A DNA stretch of 54,856 nt from Deltaproteobacteria bacterium. GTDB lineage: Bacteria > Myxococcota_A > Polyangia > Polyangiales > Polyangiaceae. The stretch covers positions 1 through 54,856 of the forward strand of contig QJWJ01000429.1 in the NCBI GenBank assembly GCA_003235365.1, given 5' to 3'. The notes under the pieces were generated by a model. The model worked only from the letters and a program-made list of their open reading frames with translations. It ran no database searches and had not been told where the DNA came from. This document shows positions 15,119-23,958 of the stretch, piece by piece. Made by a program: the position numbers and the translations under genes. The stretch's first letter is position 1. Every line of letters starts with the position of its first letter.

Positions 15119-16777
15119 GTGACTGAGCATGCGCAACCAATGGCAGCGAAAACGAACAGACCGGAGCGCAGTCGAATGAGTGCACCGAAGCCAACCACGA
15201 ACCAACCCGCCGTCGATGAAGCGAGAAGCGCGGTGGCGCAGGTCCGCAACCGACCGACGTACGAAGAACGAGCACTCGAACGCTTCGGGTTGCCACCTGA
15301 GCTCTACTTCAAAGCCGTGGAGCAAGCGCCGGTGGCGATCTCCATCACGGACCCCCGAGCGAACATTCTCTACGCGAACCGGGCGTTCTCGCTCGTCACT
15401 GGGTTTTCTTTCGAAGAGGTGCAGCACCACAACGAATCGGTTCTGTCTGATCGCCGGACGCCATCGATCGTGTACGAGTCGCTGTGGTCGTCGCTGCTTC
15501 GGCAACGCCCGTGGACTGGCCGCTTGGTTAATCGGAGGCGTGATGGCACCCGGTACCTCGCGGAGTTGACGGTTGCGCCAGTGTTGGACGAGTCCCGGAC
15601 GACGATTCACTACCTGGGAATGCACCGCGACGTTACCGAAGAGCACATGCTCGAACAGGCCGTCCAGAATCAGCGTGCTCTCATCGACAGTCTGTTGGAC
15701 TGCGCGCCCATGTGGTTTGCTGCGATCGAGGGCTCGGGGGGCGTCGCCCTGAGTAACGCCCCATTTCGTGATGCCGCATCGGTGTTCGATGGTGACCTGG
15801 GTCGGACGCTGCTAATCGCTCTGTGTGGCGATGCAGAAGAGCGATTCGCAGACCTGCGCGAAGCTCGCGCGCCCGTTCCAGATCGTGAACTGGAAATCGA
15901 ACTCGGGGGTGGCGTGGGGGTTCGGCGGGTCAGTCTGGTGGGGCGGTGGTTGGACGAGAACGACAGCAGTGCGGATGCGTTCTTTCGCAGCGGTGGTCAG
16001 CGGTACTTCCTCATCTTTGGGACCGACGTTACCTCGCTGAGGGAGCAGGAGTCGCAGGTACGAACCAACGCGATGCGTGCATTGATCGCCGAGGAGGAAC
16101 GAGTTCAGGAGCTGCAAGAGATCCTCAACGCGGCGGTGTTTCGTTTCCAACTGCCGATTAACCTGCTGTCTACCGCGCTGCGTTCAGCCGAACGTCACGG
16201 ATACGAACCTCTGGCGCACAAGACGCTCGTCGAGGCCGTGCGGCAGGCGGTCCGGGAAGGAAGGGAGCTCCTCGAAAGGTTGGGTGAGTCCGTTCCGGAG
16301 GTGCCGGACACCCCGGTTGAGGAGGCCTCGATTCCGCAACTCCTGCGCGAGGTTCTCCAGCTTTCGACGCACCGCTTGATGGCTGAGGACATCGTCGTGG
16401 ATGTCGCGATTGGGGACATCCCCGCGTTGCGAGGCAAGCCAGGGCGGCTGCGAGCACTCTTCAAAGAGCTGATCGACAACGCGATCGATGCGATGGGCAG
16501 CGGCACCGAAAGGGCGATCGTCGTCAAGGCCAGCGTCGAAGGGCGTACCGCTGTCGTTTCGATCGCCGATACGGGCCCGGGCATCCCCGAGGCCCTACAC
16601 TACAAGGTGTTCGAGCCCTTGTTCTCGCGCAGCAAGAACAAGCGTGACGGTGCCGGGATGGGTCTGACGCGTGTTCAGAACATCGTGAGTGAACATTCTG
16701 GAACGGTTTACGTCGACTCCAACTACCGCGATGGCTGCAGGATGGTCGTGGAGCTGCCGCTCCAAGAGGGCCAGTAG
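15119..16777 (+). CDS. nifL: NifL, redox/nitrogen-sensing anti-activator of NifA
   Basis: The up to 552-residue protein follows NifL architecture. PAS1 (about 60-180) contains APVAISITDPRANILYANRAF, NESVLSD and RRDGTRYLAELTVAPVL, the FAD-binding redox domain in known NifL. PAS2 spans about 185-310. A transmitter-like region follows, with N-box ELIDNAIDAM near 449 and G-box DTGPGIPE near 483. At the place of the kinase phospho-His the sequence reads VFRFQLPINLL, with no His, so it should act by binding NifA rather than by phosphotransfer, as known NifL does. GTG 15119 is the longest start; ATG 15140 or 15176 are possible and none has a strong ribosome binding site. nifA follows after 44 bases. 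Confidence 0.88.
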   Translation: MTEHAQPMAAKTNRPERSRMSAPKPTTNQPAVDEARSAVAQVRNRPTYEERALERFGLPPELYFKAVEQAPVAISITDPRANILYANRAFSLVTGFSFEEVQHHNESVLSDRRTPSIVYESLWSSLLRQRPWTGRLVNRRRDGTRYLAELTVAPVLDESRTTIHYLGMHRDVTEEHMLEQAVQNQRALIDSLLDCAPMWFAAIEGSGGVALSNAPFRDAASVFDGDLGRTLLIALCGDAEERFADLREARAPVPDRELEIELGGGVGVRRVSLVGRWLDENDSSADAFFRSGGQRYFLIFGTDVTSLREQESQVRTNAMRALIAEEERVQELQEILNAAVFRFQLPINLLSTALRSAERHGYEPLAHKTLVEAVRQAVREGRELLERLGESVPEVPDTPVEEASIPQLLREVLQLSTHRLMAEDIVVDVAIGDIPALRGKPGRLRALFKELIDNAIDAMGSGTERAIVVKASVEGRTAVVSIADTGPGIPEALHYKVFEPLFSRSKNKRDGAGMGLTRVQNIVSEHSGTVYVDSNYRDGCRMVVELPLQEGQ

Positions 16778-16821
16778 TCGATACGCATGAAAAGAGCCTT
16801 TGACACCCGACGGATTTCGCC

Positions 16822-18336
16822 ATGAGCGCAACTGAGGAGACCACGACACTGAGCACGCTATTTGGCGTGAGCAGTGTGCTTTGCCGGTCTGCTTCGCCGA
16901 TCCCAGCCCTCTCAGAGGTTCTCAACCTGATCGCCGCTCGCGGTCAGGCGGCGTGGGGACAAATCGCACTGTCTGCAGTCGGAACCGACGTCGACCTCGA
17001 ACGTGCCGCGTTCTACTCTGCACTCACGCCGGCAGTTGGTGAGAGTCCGGTCGCGATGCAGAGTCCAGCTACACAGTGGATCGTAGAAAACGACCGTTCA
17101 CTCGTCACGAAGGTGGTTGGTCCCGACGCACGCTTCGAGGGCGAACGTGCCATCTACGACCGGACACTGTCATACGTCGGAGTGCCGATACGAAACTCGC
17201 TCGGTCAGGTCGTGGGCGTCTTGGAGGTACAACCCCGCGTCGGCGAAGGGGGGGTGGCTGAAGTCGCTGCACTCTGCGAAATGGCGGCGGAACTGGTCGG
17301 TCAACACAACGGCGCGAACTGGCCCAGCCGCGGGTCTGCCGGGGCGAGCGGGCCCCCTGGTGAAAGGGGGAACTACGGGTTCGAGAACCTGGTCGGGCAA
17401 ACGCCGACCATGCGCCAGATCTTTTCCCAGATACGCCAGGTAGCCAAGTGGAACACCACGGTGTTGATCCTCGGAGAATCAGGGACCGGGAAGGAGCTCA
17501 TCGCCAACGCGATCCATTTCAATTCTCCTCGTGCACGAGGCCCCTTCGTCAAGCTCAACTGCGCCGCGCTCCCGGACAATCTGCTCGAATCGGAGCTATT
17601 TGGTCACGAGAAAGGGGCGTTTACTGGCGCGTTGACTCGCCACACGGGACGGTTCGAGCAGGCGCATCGCGGTACGTTGTTCCTCGACGAGATTGGAGAG
17701 ATATCGCCCTCGTTTCAGGCGAAATTGCTGCGCGTGCTTCAAGAAGGAGAGTACGAACGGTTGGGGGGAACTCAGACGATACGTGTCGACGTGCGGGTGA
17801 TCGCTGCCACGAACCGCGACTTGGAGCAGCAGGTGGAGGAGAACAAGTTCCGTCAGGATCTGTTCTACCGGCTGAACGTCATGCCGATCTTCACTCCCGC
17901 CCTGCGCGAACGCAAAGAAGACATTGGCGACTTGGCAGAGTACCTCGCCAAGAAGATCGGAAAGGCGCAGGGGCGAGAGTTGCGAGTGACCGACAGCGCG
18001 GTCCGGGCGCTCACCCTGCACGATTGGCCGGGCAACGTTCGGGAGTTGGAGAATTGTCTGGAGCGTGCGGCGATCATGAGCGACTCGGAGGTGATCGATC
18101 GGGACGCCGTGTTGCGGGCGGGGGTGGGCCTCGAGCGGACCACCCATGCGCCCGTGTCGGGTGCCCCGCCGACGATCGATTTGCGAGATCCTAACGTCGA
18201 CGAACGGGAACGCGTGCTGGCCGCCCTCGAGCGGGCTGGATGGGTTCAAGCAAAGGCCGCTCGTCTGCTCGGGATGACGCCGCGGCAAGTGGCGTATCGA
18301 ATCCAGATATTGCGAATCGAAGTCCCCCGATTCTGA
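16822..18336 (+). CDS. nifA: NifA, sigma-54-dependent activator of nif genes
   Basis: The 504-residue protein has a GAF domain (about 1-165), an AAA+ domain with Walker A GESGTGKE near 217, the sigma-54 contact loop GAFTGA at 265-270 and Walker B-type LFLDEIGEI. It ends in a Fis-type HTH (AKAARLLGMTPRQVAYRIQ). The linker after the AAA+ domain lacks the Cys cluster that makes rhizobial NifA directly oxygen-sensitive, which fits control by the upstream NifL. It should bind the TGT-N10-ACA sites listed here. It is shorter between GAF and AAA+ than some relatives, with a Gly/Pro-rich hinge. Confidence 0.94.
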   Translation: MSATEETTTLSTLFGVSSVLCRSASPIPALSEVLNLIAARGQAAWGQIALSAVGTDVDLERAAFYSALTPAVGESPVAMQSPATQWIVENDRSLVTKVVGPDARFEGERAIYDRTLSYVGVPIRNSLGQVVGVLEVQPRVGEGGVAEVAALCEMAAELVGQHNGANWPSRGSAGASGPPGERGNYGFENLVGQTPTMRQIFSQIRQVAKWNTTVLILGESGTGKELIANAIHFNSPRARGPFVKLNCAALPDNLLESELFGHEKGAFTGALTRHTGRFEQAHRGTLFLDEIGEISPSFQAKLLRVLQEGEYERLGGTQTIRVDVRVIAATNRDLEQQVEENKFRQDLFYRLNVMPIFTPALRERKEDIGDLAEYLAKKIGKAQGRELRVTDSAVRALTLHDWPGNVRELENCLERAAIMSDSEVIDRDAVLRAGVGLERTTHAPVSGAPPTIDLRDPNVDERERVLAALERAGWVQAKAARLLGMTPRQVAYRIQILRIEVPRF

Positions 18337-18426
18337 TCCGACTGCGGTGGTCCGACAACGTCGATGAGTTGGTGACGAGACGTGCCGGGGGACGTCGCGT
18401 CCGTGCCAAAACGCGAAGAACGTGCA

Positions 18427-18442
18427 TGTCGCAAGTGCGACA
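18427..18442 (+). promoter_or_regulatory. NifA upstream activator site (iscA-nifUSV operon)
   Basis: TGTCGCAAGTGCGACA is an exact TGT-N10-ACA and a nearly full palindrome. It lies about 180 bases upstream of the sigma-54 promoter. Confidence 0.8.
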
Positions 18443-18622
18443 ATCAGCAATGGGTGGTGCGTTTTGTGACACCGCACCAACGGCTGCGAGCGCCCGGTCG
18501 CACCAGACCGCGGGCGATGAACGTCCCGGCGCCGTCTGAGTGAAGCACGCGTTCGGCTCGTTTGGCGCAGTTAGGCCGCTTCGTTTCAGCCCCGTGCCGC
18601 CGTGAGCCGCGCGCGAGCATCC

Positions 18623-18638
18623 TGGCACAACGCGTGCA
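18623..18638 (+). promoter_or_regulatory. Sigma-54 promoter of the iscA-nifUSV operon
   Basis: TGGCACAACGCGTGCA has a perfect TGGCAC -24 half and GG-N10-GC spacing (18624-18637). Predicted start near 18649, leaving a leader with AAGGAGAT before ATG 18672. Confidence 0.8.
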
Positions 18639-18671
18639 CTCATGAAGGTCAGATAGGCGAAGGAGATACCC

Positions 18672-18992
18672 ATGATCACGCTTACAGAGAATGCCGCCAA
18701 GGCCATTGCTCGGTTCGTCGGCGGAAATGCACCTCAGGGCGGCGTCCGCATCGCGGTCGAGAACGGCGGGTGCAGCGGTCTACAGTACAAGATGAGCATT
18801 CAGAATGCTGCTGGTGATGGCGACATCATCGTCACTTCCGGCGACGCCACGTTGTTCGTCGAGGCGACGAGCGCAGAAATGCTCGAAGGTGTGACCGTCG
18901 ACTTCGTCGAAGGACTCGAGGGGTCCGGTTTCAAGTTTCAGAATCCGAACGCGTCCGCTGCTTGTGGCTGCGGAAAGTCGTTCTCCTGTTGA
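18672..18992 (+). CDS. IscA-type Fe-S scaffold/carrier, nif-specific
   Basis: The 106-residue A-type carrier has the three conserved Cys: one in NGGCSGLQYKM and two in the C-terminal CGCGKSFSC. It binds iron or an Fe-S cluster and passes it to target proteins; the nif-linked version in Azotobacter is called iscA(nif). AAGGAGAT precedes ATG 18672. It is the first gene of the operon and lies 26 bases before nifU. Confidence 0.92.
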   Translation: MITLTENAAKAIARFVGGNAPQGGVRIAVENGGCSGLQYKMSIQNAAGDGDIIVTSGDATLFVEATSAEMLEGVTVDFVEGLEGSGFKFQNPNASAACGCGKSFSC

Positions 18993-19018
18993 GTACTCGC
19001 GCACGTTGAGAGGTTGCC

Positions 19019-19948
19019 ATGTGGGACTACACTGAAAAAGTCAAAGATCATTTCTTCAATCCTCGCAACGCGGGGGCAGTCGCCGAGGCGAATGGTGTCG
19101 GCGAGGTGGGATCCATCGCCTGCGGGGATGCCCTCAGACTGACGCTCCGAGTCGACCCCGACAGCGACGTCATTCTCGATGCGGGGTTCGAGACGTTCGG
19201 TTGCGGATCGGCGATCGCTTCATCCTCGGCATTGACGGAAATCGTGAAGGGGATGACCCTGGATCAGGCGTTGGACGTTACCAACAACGACATCGCTGTC
19301 TTCCTCGATGGGCTTCCGCCCGAGAAGATGCACTGTTCAGTGATGGGGCGTGAGGCGCTGCATGCTGCCATCGCGAACTATCGCGGCGAGACTTGGTCCG
19401 ACGATCACGAAGAGGGCGCCTTGGTGTGTAAGTGCTTTGCGATCGACGCGGCCATGATCGAACGCGTCGTCCGCGAGAACCGCCTGACCACCGTGCAAGA
19501 CGTCGTCAACTACACCAAGGCAGGTGGCGGCTGCGCTTGCTGTCACGAAGGCATCGAGGAGATCCTCGTCGACGTCCTCGCCGACATGGACGACGAACAA
19601 CCCGCCCCCGAACCTGGATCGGACGTCCCGGCGATTGCGGCGTCTGCGGGGGAAGGAAGCGCGCCGCCGAATGGACCGCCGCAGCTCACGGACTTGCAGC
19701 GCATTCGTCGAATCGAGCAGGCTGTTGCCAGTGTCCGACCGACACTCAAAGCGGACGGCGGAGACATCGAACTCGTCGACATCAACGGAAACACGGTTTA
19801 CGTGGAGCTCACCGGGGCGTGCTCCGGCTGCTCGTTGGCATCGGCAACGTTGGGTCTGGTGCAGCAACGGCTGATGGAGGCTACCGGCGAGTTCATCAAG
19901 GTCGTCCCGACTCAAGCGAAGAAGCAACTCGTGCAAATGGGGGGCTGA
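19019..19948 (+). CDS. nifU: NifU, Fe-S cluster scaffold
   Basis: The 309-residue protein has the full three-domain NifU layout. The IscU-like N-domain has scaffold Cys in GSIACGDA, TFGCGSA and KMHCSVMG. The central [2Fe-2S] ferredoxin-like domain has CKCF...CACC. After a Pro/Ala-rich linker comes a C-terminal Nfu domain with CSGCS. Clusters built here from NifS sulfur go to NifH and to NifB. It starts 26 bases after iscA and ends 3 bases before nifS. Confidence 0.96.
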   Translation: MWDYTEKVKDHFFNPRNAGAVAEANGVGEVGSIACGDALRLTLRVDPDSDVILDAGFETFGCGSAIASSSALTEIVKGMTLDQALDVTNNDIAVFLDGLPPEKMHCSVMGREALHAAIANYRGETWSDDHEEGALVCKCFAIDAAMIERVVRENRLTTVQDVVNYTKAGGGCACCHEGIEEILVDVLADMDDEQPAPEPGSDVPAIAASAGEGSAPPNGPPQLTDLQRIRRIEQAVASVRPTLKADGGDIELVDINGNTVYVELTGACSGCSLASATLGLVQQRLMEATGEFIKVVPTQAKKQLVQMGG

Positions 19949-19951
19949 GCG

Positions 19952-21163
19952 ATGTCCGACATCTACCTGGACAACAATGCGACGACGCAGGTCGCGCCGG
20001 AAGTCGTGGCAGCGATGTTGCCGTTTCTCTCCGAGCAGTTTGGCAATCCCTCGTCCCTGCACAGCTTCGGTAACCGGGTTGCGAAGGCGTTGTCGGACGC
20101 TCGAAAGTCGGTCCAACAGCTGCTTGGCGCCGAATTGCCGACGGAGATCGTGTTCACGTCGTGCGGAAGTGAGTCGGACTCGACCGCAATCCTCTCGGCC
20201 GTCAGAGCTCAGCCGGAGCGAAAAGAAATCATCACGACGACCGTCGAACACCCGGCTGTTCTCAATGTGTGCAGCTATCTGGAGAAGAATGAGGGTTACA
20301 AGGTTCACTGGCTGACCGTGGACGAGCGCGGACGACTCGACCTCGATCAGTACAAGCAAGCGCTTTCGGATCAGGTCGCCGTGGTATCGGTGATGTGGGC
20401 GAACAACGAGACGGGGACCCTGTTCCCCATCTCTGAGATGGCTGAGCTGGCGCACCAAGCGGGGGTCTTGTTTCACACGGACGCCGTCCAGGCCGTTGGA
20501 AAACTGCCCATCGACATGAAGTCGTCGAAAGTCGACATGCTGTCACTTTCAGGCCACAAGCTGCATGCTCCCAAAGGCGTTGGCGCCCTGTACGTCCGAC
20601 GTGGGACACGTTTTCGACCATTGCTCCGCGGGGGGCATCAAGAGCGGGGCCGACGTGCGGGTACCGAGAACGTACCGGGCATCGTAGCGCTGGGTAAGGC
20701 GGCGGAGCTCGCGTTGCAGAACATCGACGTGGAGAACACGAAAGTGCGGGGGTTGCGTGACCGCCTCGAGAGCGCGATCCTGTCGGCCGTCCCCCGCTGT
20801 TTCGTGACCGGGGACCCATCGAATCGCCTGCCAAATACAGCCAACATCGCGTTCGAGTTCATCGAGGGCGAGGCAATCCTGTTGCTGCTCAACAAGGCGG
20901 GGATTGCGGCCTCGAGTGGATCTGCATGCACTTCAGGCTCGTTGGAGCCTTCCCACGTGATGAAGGCGATGGGGATCCCCTATACCGCCGCTCACGGGAC
21001 GGTCCGCTTCTCGCTGTCGACCCATACCACTGCAGCAGAGGTCGACCGGGTGATCAGCGAAGTACCGGGAGTAGTGGCTCGCTTGCGCAAGCTCTCTCCG
21101 TATTGGGGCGAGGACGGGCCCAAGGCGAATCCGGAAGAGGCATTTGCACCGGTGTACGCGTGA
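19952..21163 (+). CDS. nifS: NifS, cysteine desulfurase
   Basis: The 403-residue PLP enzyme takes sulfur from cysteine for NifU. It shows the PLP Lys in SLSGHKLHAPKGVGALY and the active Cys in SSGSACTSGSLEPSH, with the YLDNNATTQ N-terminus. Length is normal. It is tightly coupled to nifU (3-base gap) and precedes nifV by 12 bases. Confidence 0.96.
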   Translation: MSDIYLDNNATTQVAPEVVAAMLPFLSEQFGNPSSLHSFGNRVAKALSDARKSVQQLLGAELPTEIVFTSCGSESDSTAILSAVRAQPERKEIITTTVEHPAVLNVCSYLEKNEGYKVHWLTVDERGRLDLDQYKQALSDQVAVVSVMWANNETGTLFPISEMAELAHQAGVLFHTDAVQAVGKLPIDMKSSKVDMLSLSGHKLHAPKGVGALYVRRGTRFRPLLRGGHQERGRRAGTENVPGIVALGKAAELALQNIDVENTKVRGLRDRLESAILSAVPRCFVTGDPSNRLPNTANIAFEFIEGEAILLLLNKAGIAASSGSACTSGSLEPSHVMKAMGIPYTAAHGTVRFSLSTHTTAAEVDRVISEVPGVVARLRKLSPYWGEDGPKANPEEAFAPVYA

Positions 21164-21175
21164 GGTGGACGAGCC

Positions 21176-22345
21176 ATGCCAGACACCCGACGGATTGTCA
21201 TTGACGACACGACGCTCCGCGATGGTGAGCAGACCGCTGGTGTGGCGTTCACACTGGAGGAGAAGGTCGCCATCGCCAAGCGTCTGTCGGACGCTGGCGT
21301 GCCCGAATTAGAGGTCGGCGTGCCAGCCATGGGGCCCGAAGAGCGCGAGGGGATCGCTGCCATCGCGAGCATGGACATCGATGCGAAGCTGGTCGTCTGG
21401 AGCCGCTGCAACGTCGCCGATGTGCTTTTGCTCGAAGACCTTCCGATTGATGTGGTCGACATATCGGTCCCCGTTTCCGACCAGCACATCCAGCACAAAC
21501 TGGGGCGCGATCGGGAGTGGGTGGTCAAGCAACTCGAGACGTGCTGCAGCATCGTGCGCAGCTTGGGCTTCGGGGTCTGCGTTGGCGGCGAAGACGCTTC
21601 CCGGGCGGACTTCGAGTTCTTGGCGCGAGTCGTCGACCGGGCTCAGGCAGCTGGAGCGCGGAGGTTCCGCTACGCCGATACACTCGGTGTCGCAGAGCCG
21701 TTCGGGATCCGTGGCGCGTTCTCCAAGCTTCGCGCGCTAACCGACATGGAGCTCGAGGTGCATGCGCACGACGACCTGGGTCTGGCGACCGCGAACAGTC
21801 TCGCTGCGATCGTCGGTGGCGCCACCCACGTCAATACGACGGTAAATGGATTGGGTGAGCGCGCGGGAAACGCCGCATTGGAGGAGCTGGTCGTCGGTCT
21901 CGAACAGCTCTATGGGATCAGTACCGGAGTCCGACGGCAGGAGCTTCAGGGGATCTCTCGACTCGTTGCCAAGGCCTCCGGGAGGCGAGTACCTGTCCAG
22001 AAGAGCATCGTCGGACGCGGCGTGTTCACGCACGAATCGGGCGTACACGTCGATGGACTGCTCAAGTGCGTACAGAACTACGACGGACTCGATGCCGAAT
22101 CGTTCGGGCGCGCACACACGATAGTTCTCGGTAAGCACTCCGGGGCGCGTGCAGTACGCAAGGTCTTCGCCGATCTCGGCATCGAGCTCGAGCAGGAGGA
22201 GGTGCGCTACATCTTGTCTCAGGTGCGTCAGCACGCGATGCAGTTCAAGCGGCCACCGACTCGCAAGGAGCTCCTACTCTTCTATTCGATGGCGTGGTTG
22301 CAAGTTACCCGGGACACCATGGAGACGGAACATGGACCTTCTTGA
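21176..22345 (+). CDS. nifV: NifV, homocitrate synthase
   Basis: The 389-residue enzyme joins acetyl-CoA and 2-oxoglutarate to make homocitrate, the organic ligand of FeMo-co. The DTTLRDGEQTAGVAF N-terminus, the metal-binding HAHDDLGLATANSLA and GERAGNAALEE are diagnostic of the family. It starts 12 bases after nifS. Its last 14 bases overlap the next gene. Confidence 0.95.
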   Translation: MPDTRRIVIDDTTLRDGEQTAGVAFTLEEKVAIAKRLSDAGVPELEVGVPAMGPEEREGIAAIASMDIDAKLVVWSRCNVADVLLLEDLPIDVVDISVPVSDQHIQHKLGRDREWVVKQLETCCSIVRSLGFGVCVGGEDASRADFEFLARVVDRAQAAGARRFRYADTLGVAEPFGIRGAFSKLRALTDMELEVHAHDDLGLATANSLAAIVGGATHVNTTVNGLGERAGNAALEELVVGLEQLYGISTGVRRQELQGISRLVAKASGRRVPVQKSIVGRGVFTHESGVHVDGLLKCVQNYDGLDAESFGRAHTIVLGKHSGARAVRKVFADLGIELEQEEVRYILSQVRQHAMQFKRPPTRKELLLFYSMAWLQVTRDTMETEHGPS

Positions 22346-22817
22346 GTTCGAGCGCCCCGAGCTGTACTTCGAGCGGGAAGACTCTGAGCAGGTTTGTGAT
22401 CTGCTGGACCTGGCGTCGAGGACGTACGGTGAACCCCAGGCGGCTCGGGCACTGCAGCAGGCCCGAGATCTGGAACCCGAAAGTCTTGCTGTGTTGGTGG
22501 CCGTTTATCGCTATCGGTACTATCAGCACGACTTGCAAGGCGCCAGAGAGGTAGGTATCGAAGCAGCGACAATTGCAGCGCGCCAACTCGGGATTTCCGA
22601 AGTCGATACGGGACTGGGTGGCGAATTCCAGCGTGTGTTCAGGGTCAACCCTGGACTTGCGAGATTCTACCTACAAGCGCTGAAGGGTGTTGGCTATCTC
22701 AGTCTTCGATTGGGGGATTGGGAAACCGCGCGATCGGTATTGTCGGCTGTCGCGCAGTTCGACAGCCGCGACCGGTTGGGGTGCCGAGCACTACTGGAGT
22801 TTGCTTCCGGGGTATGA
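22332..22817 (+). CDS. TPR-like helical protein between nifV and nifW
   Basis: The 161-residue protein is not one I can name. It looks all-helical, with TPR-like stretches such as EPQAARALQQARDLEPESLAVLVAVYRYRYYQHDLQGA and LGDWETARSVLSAVAQFDS. It has no Cys motif or membrane helix. ATG 22332 overlaps nifV by 14 bases and the gene sits in the nifUSV-nifW operon, so it is almost certainly co-expressed with homocitrate synthase and nifW. In Azotobacter this slot holds cysE. A role as assembly chaperone or adaptor is a guess. Confidence 0.8.
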   Translation: MDLLEFERPELYFEREDSEQVCDLLDLASRTYGEPQAARALQQARDLEPESLAVLVAVYRYRYYQHDLQGAREVGIEAATIAARQLGISEVDTGLGGEFQRVFRVNPGLARFYLQALKGVGYLSLRLGDWETARSVLSAVAQFDSRDRLGCRALLEFASGV

Positions 22818-22870
22818 ACACCTTACCGCAACGCGCGTCGTTGCAGAGTTTCACATTAGGAGCAATCAGC

Positions 22871-23197
22871 ATGACCCAACTCGAAGAAGACATGGCGGAA
22901 TTGAGCTCCGCCGAGGACTTCCTCAACTACTTTTCGCTGGAGTACGATGCTGTCGTCGTCCAAGTGAACCGTTTGCACATCTTGCAGCGGTACCACGACT
23001 ATCTTCAGCGGGCGCGGCCGTCCATGCCTCAGGGTGAGGCGGCCCAACGAGACGTACATCGTGTTCTGCTTCAGCGAGCGTATCAGGACTTCGTCGACTC
23101 GACGCCGTTGCAGGAGAAGGTCTTCAAGGTGTTGAAAGACGCCGCTGGAGAGTCGTTCGTACCCCTTACCTCGATTGAAGGAGCAACTGAGCAATGA
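22871..23197 (+). CDS. nifW: NifW, nitrogenase-protective protein
   Basis: The 108-residue protein matches NifW: a helical protein beginning MAELSSAEDFLNYFSLEYD, with VNRLHILQRYHDYL in the middle. NifW is linked to MoFe protein maturation or protection from oxygen. ATG 22871 has AGGAG at 22858-22862. It overlaps nifM by 4 bases. Confidence 0.92.
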   Translation: MTQLEEDMAELSSAEDFLNYFSLEYDAVVVQVNRLHILQRYHDYLQRARPSMPQGEAAQRDVHRVLLQRAYQDFVDSTPLQEKVFKVLKDAAGESFVPLTSIEGATEQ

Positions 23198-23958
23198 GCG
23201 CGCACGCCCTATCTGAGCCACAGCCCGAACTATCCCCCCGGGAACAACTCACGACATGGATTCTTCGGACACCGGAGGCCGCAAGGGTTCGTGAGACGGT
23301 GCCTTCCCAAGACGACATTCTCGAGTTCTGCGACAGAGATCCGGAGCTGTTGGAACAGATGGCGGCGAATCGGGTTTCGCCTCAGCAAGTGGCGCGAGAG
23401 TTGTTTCGCAGCGAATGGCTCAAGGCTACCCTTTCCGAAGTTTCGAGCGCGGTGTCCGCGCCGACGTTGCAAGAGTTACGCCGCTACTACGATCGCTATC
23501 CAGGGCGCTGGGTGACCCCCGAGCGACGTCAGGTGAGCCACATCCTGATTACGGTTCAGGACCAGTTCCCCGAGAACCACGAGGTTGCCGCCAAGTCCCG
23601 TATCGAGGAGATCGCGCGACGCGTGCGTGAAGGAGAGGACTTTGCTGCACTGGCGACGCGGCATTCGGAGTGCCCCACGTCGCTGTCCGGCGGTGACTTG
23701 GGGTGGGTCGTGCGCGGGACCGTCTTCCCAGAGCTGGAGACGACGACATTTGCGATGGCCGAAGGCGAGGTGAGTCAACCGGTTCGGTCGCAGATGGGGT
23801 GGCACCTGCTGTTTTGCAAGGGTATCGAACCGGAAGGGTACCGGACGTTCCAGGAGGTGATGGAGCCTCTGAGCAACGCTCTGCTCGAACGTCGACGGCG
23901 CGAAGCCCAGAAGCGTTGGGTCCACAAGGTCGCCCAGGAGAAACGAGATGCCAACTGA
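23194..23958 (+). CDS. nifM: NifM, peptidyl-prolyl isomerase for Fe protein
   Basis: The 254-residue protein has a helical N-domain and a C-terminal parvulin domain: RRQVSHILITVQDQ, FAALATRHSECPTSLSGGDLGWV and QPVRSQMGWHLLFCKG. NifM is needed to mature NifH in Azotobacter and Klebsiella, and is mostly a gammaproteobacterial trait. It overlaps nifW by 4 bases and clpX by 11. Confidence 0.93.
   Translation: MSAHALSEPQPELSPREQLTTWILRTPEAARVRETVPSQDDILEFCDRDPELLEQMAANRVSPQQVARELFRSEWLKATLSEVSSAVSAPTLQELRRYYDRYPGRWVTPERRQVSHILITVQDQFPENHEVAAKSRIEEIARRVREGEDFAALATRHSECPTSLSGGDLGWVVRGTVFPELETTTFAMAEGEVSQPVRSQMGWHLLFCKGIEPEGYRTFQEVMEPLSNALLERRRREAQKRWVHKVAQEKRDAN

Larger units (their letters stand above)
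18337..18671 (+). other. nifA-iscA spacer (335 bases, no gene)
   Basis: No gene is visible. It holds the NifA site at 18427-18442 and the sigma-54 promoter at 18623-18638 that start the iscA-nifUSV operon. I see no clear terminator for nifA. Confidence 0.6.
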
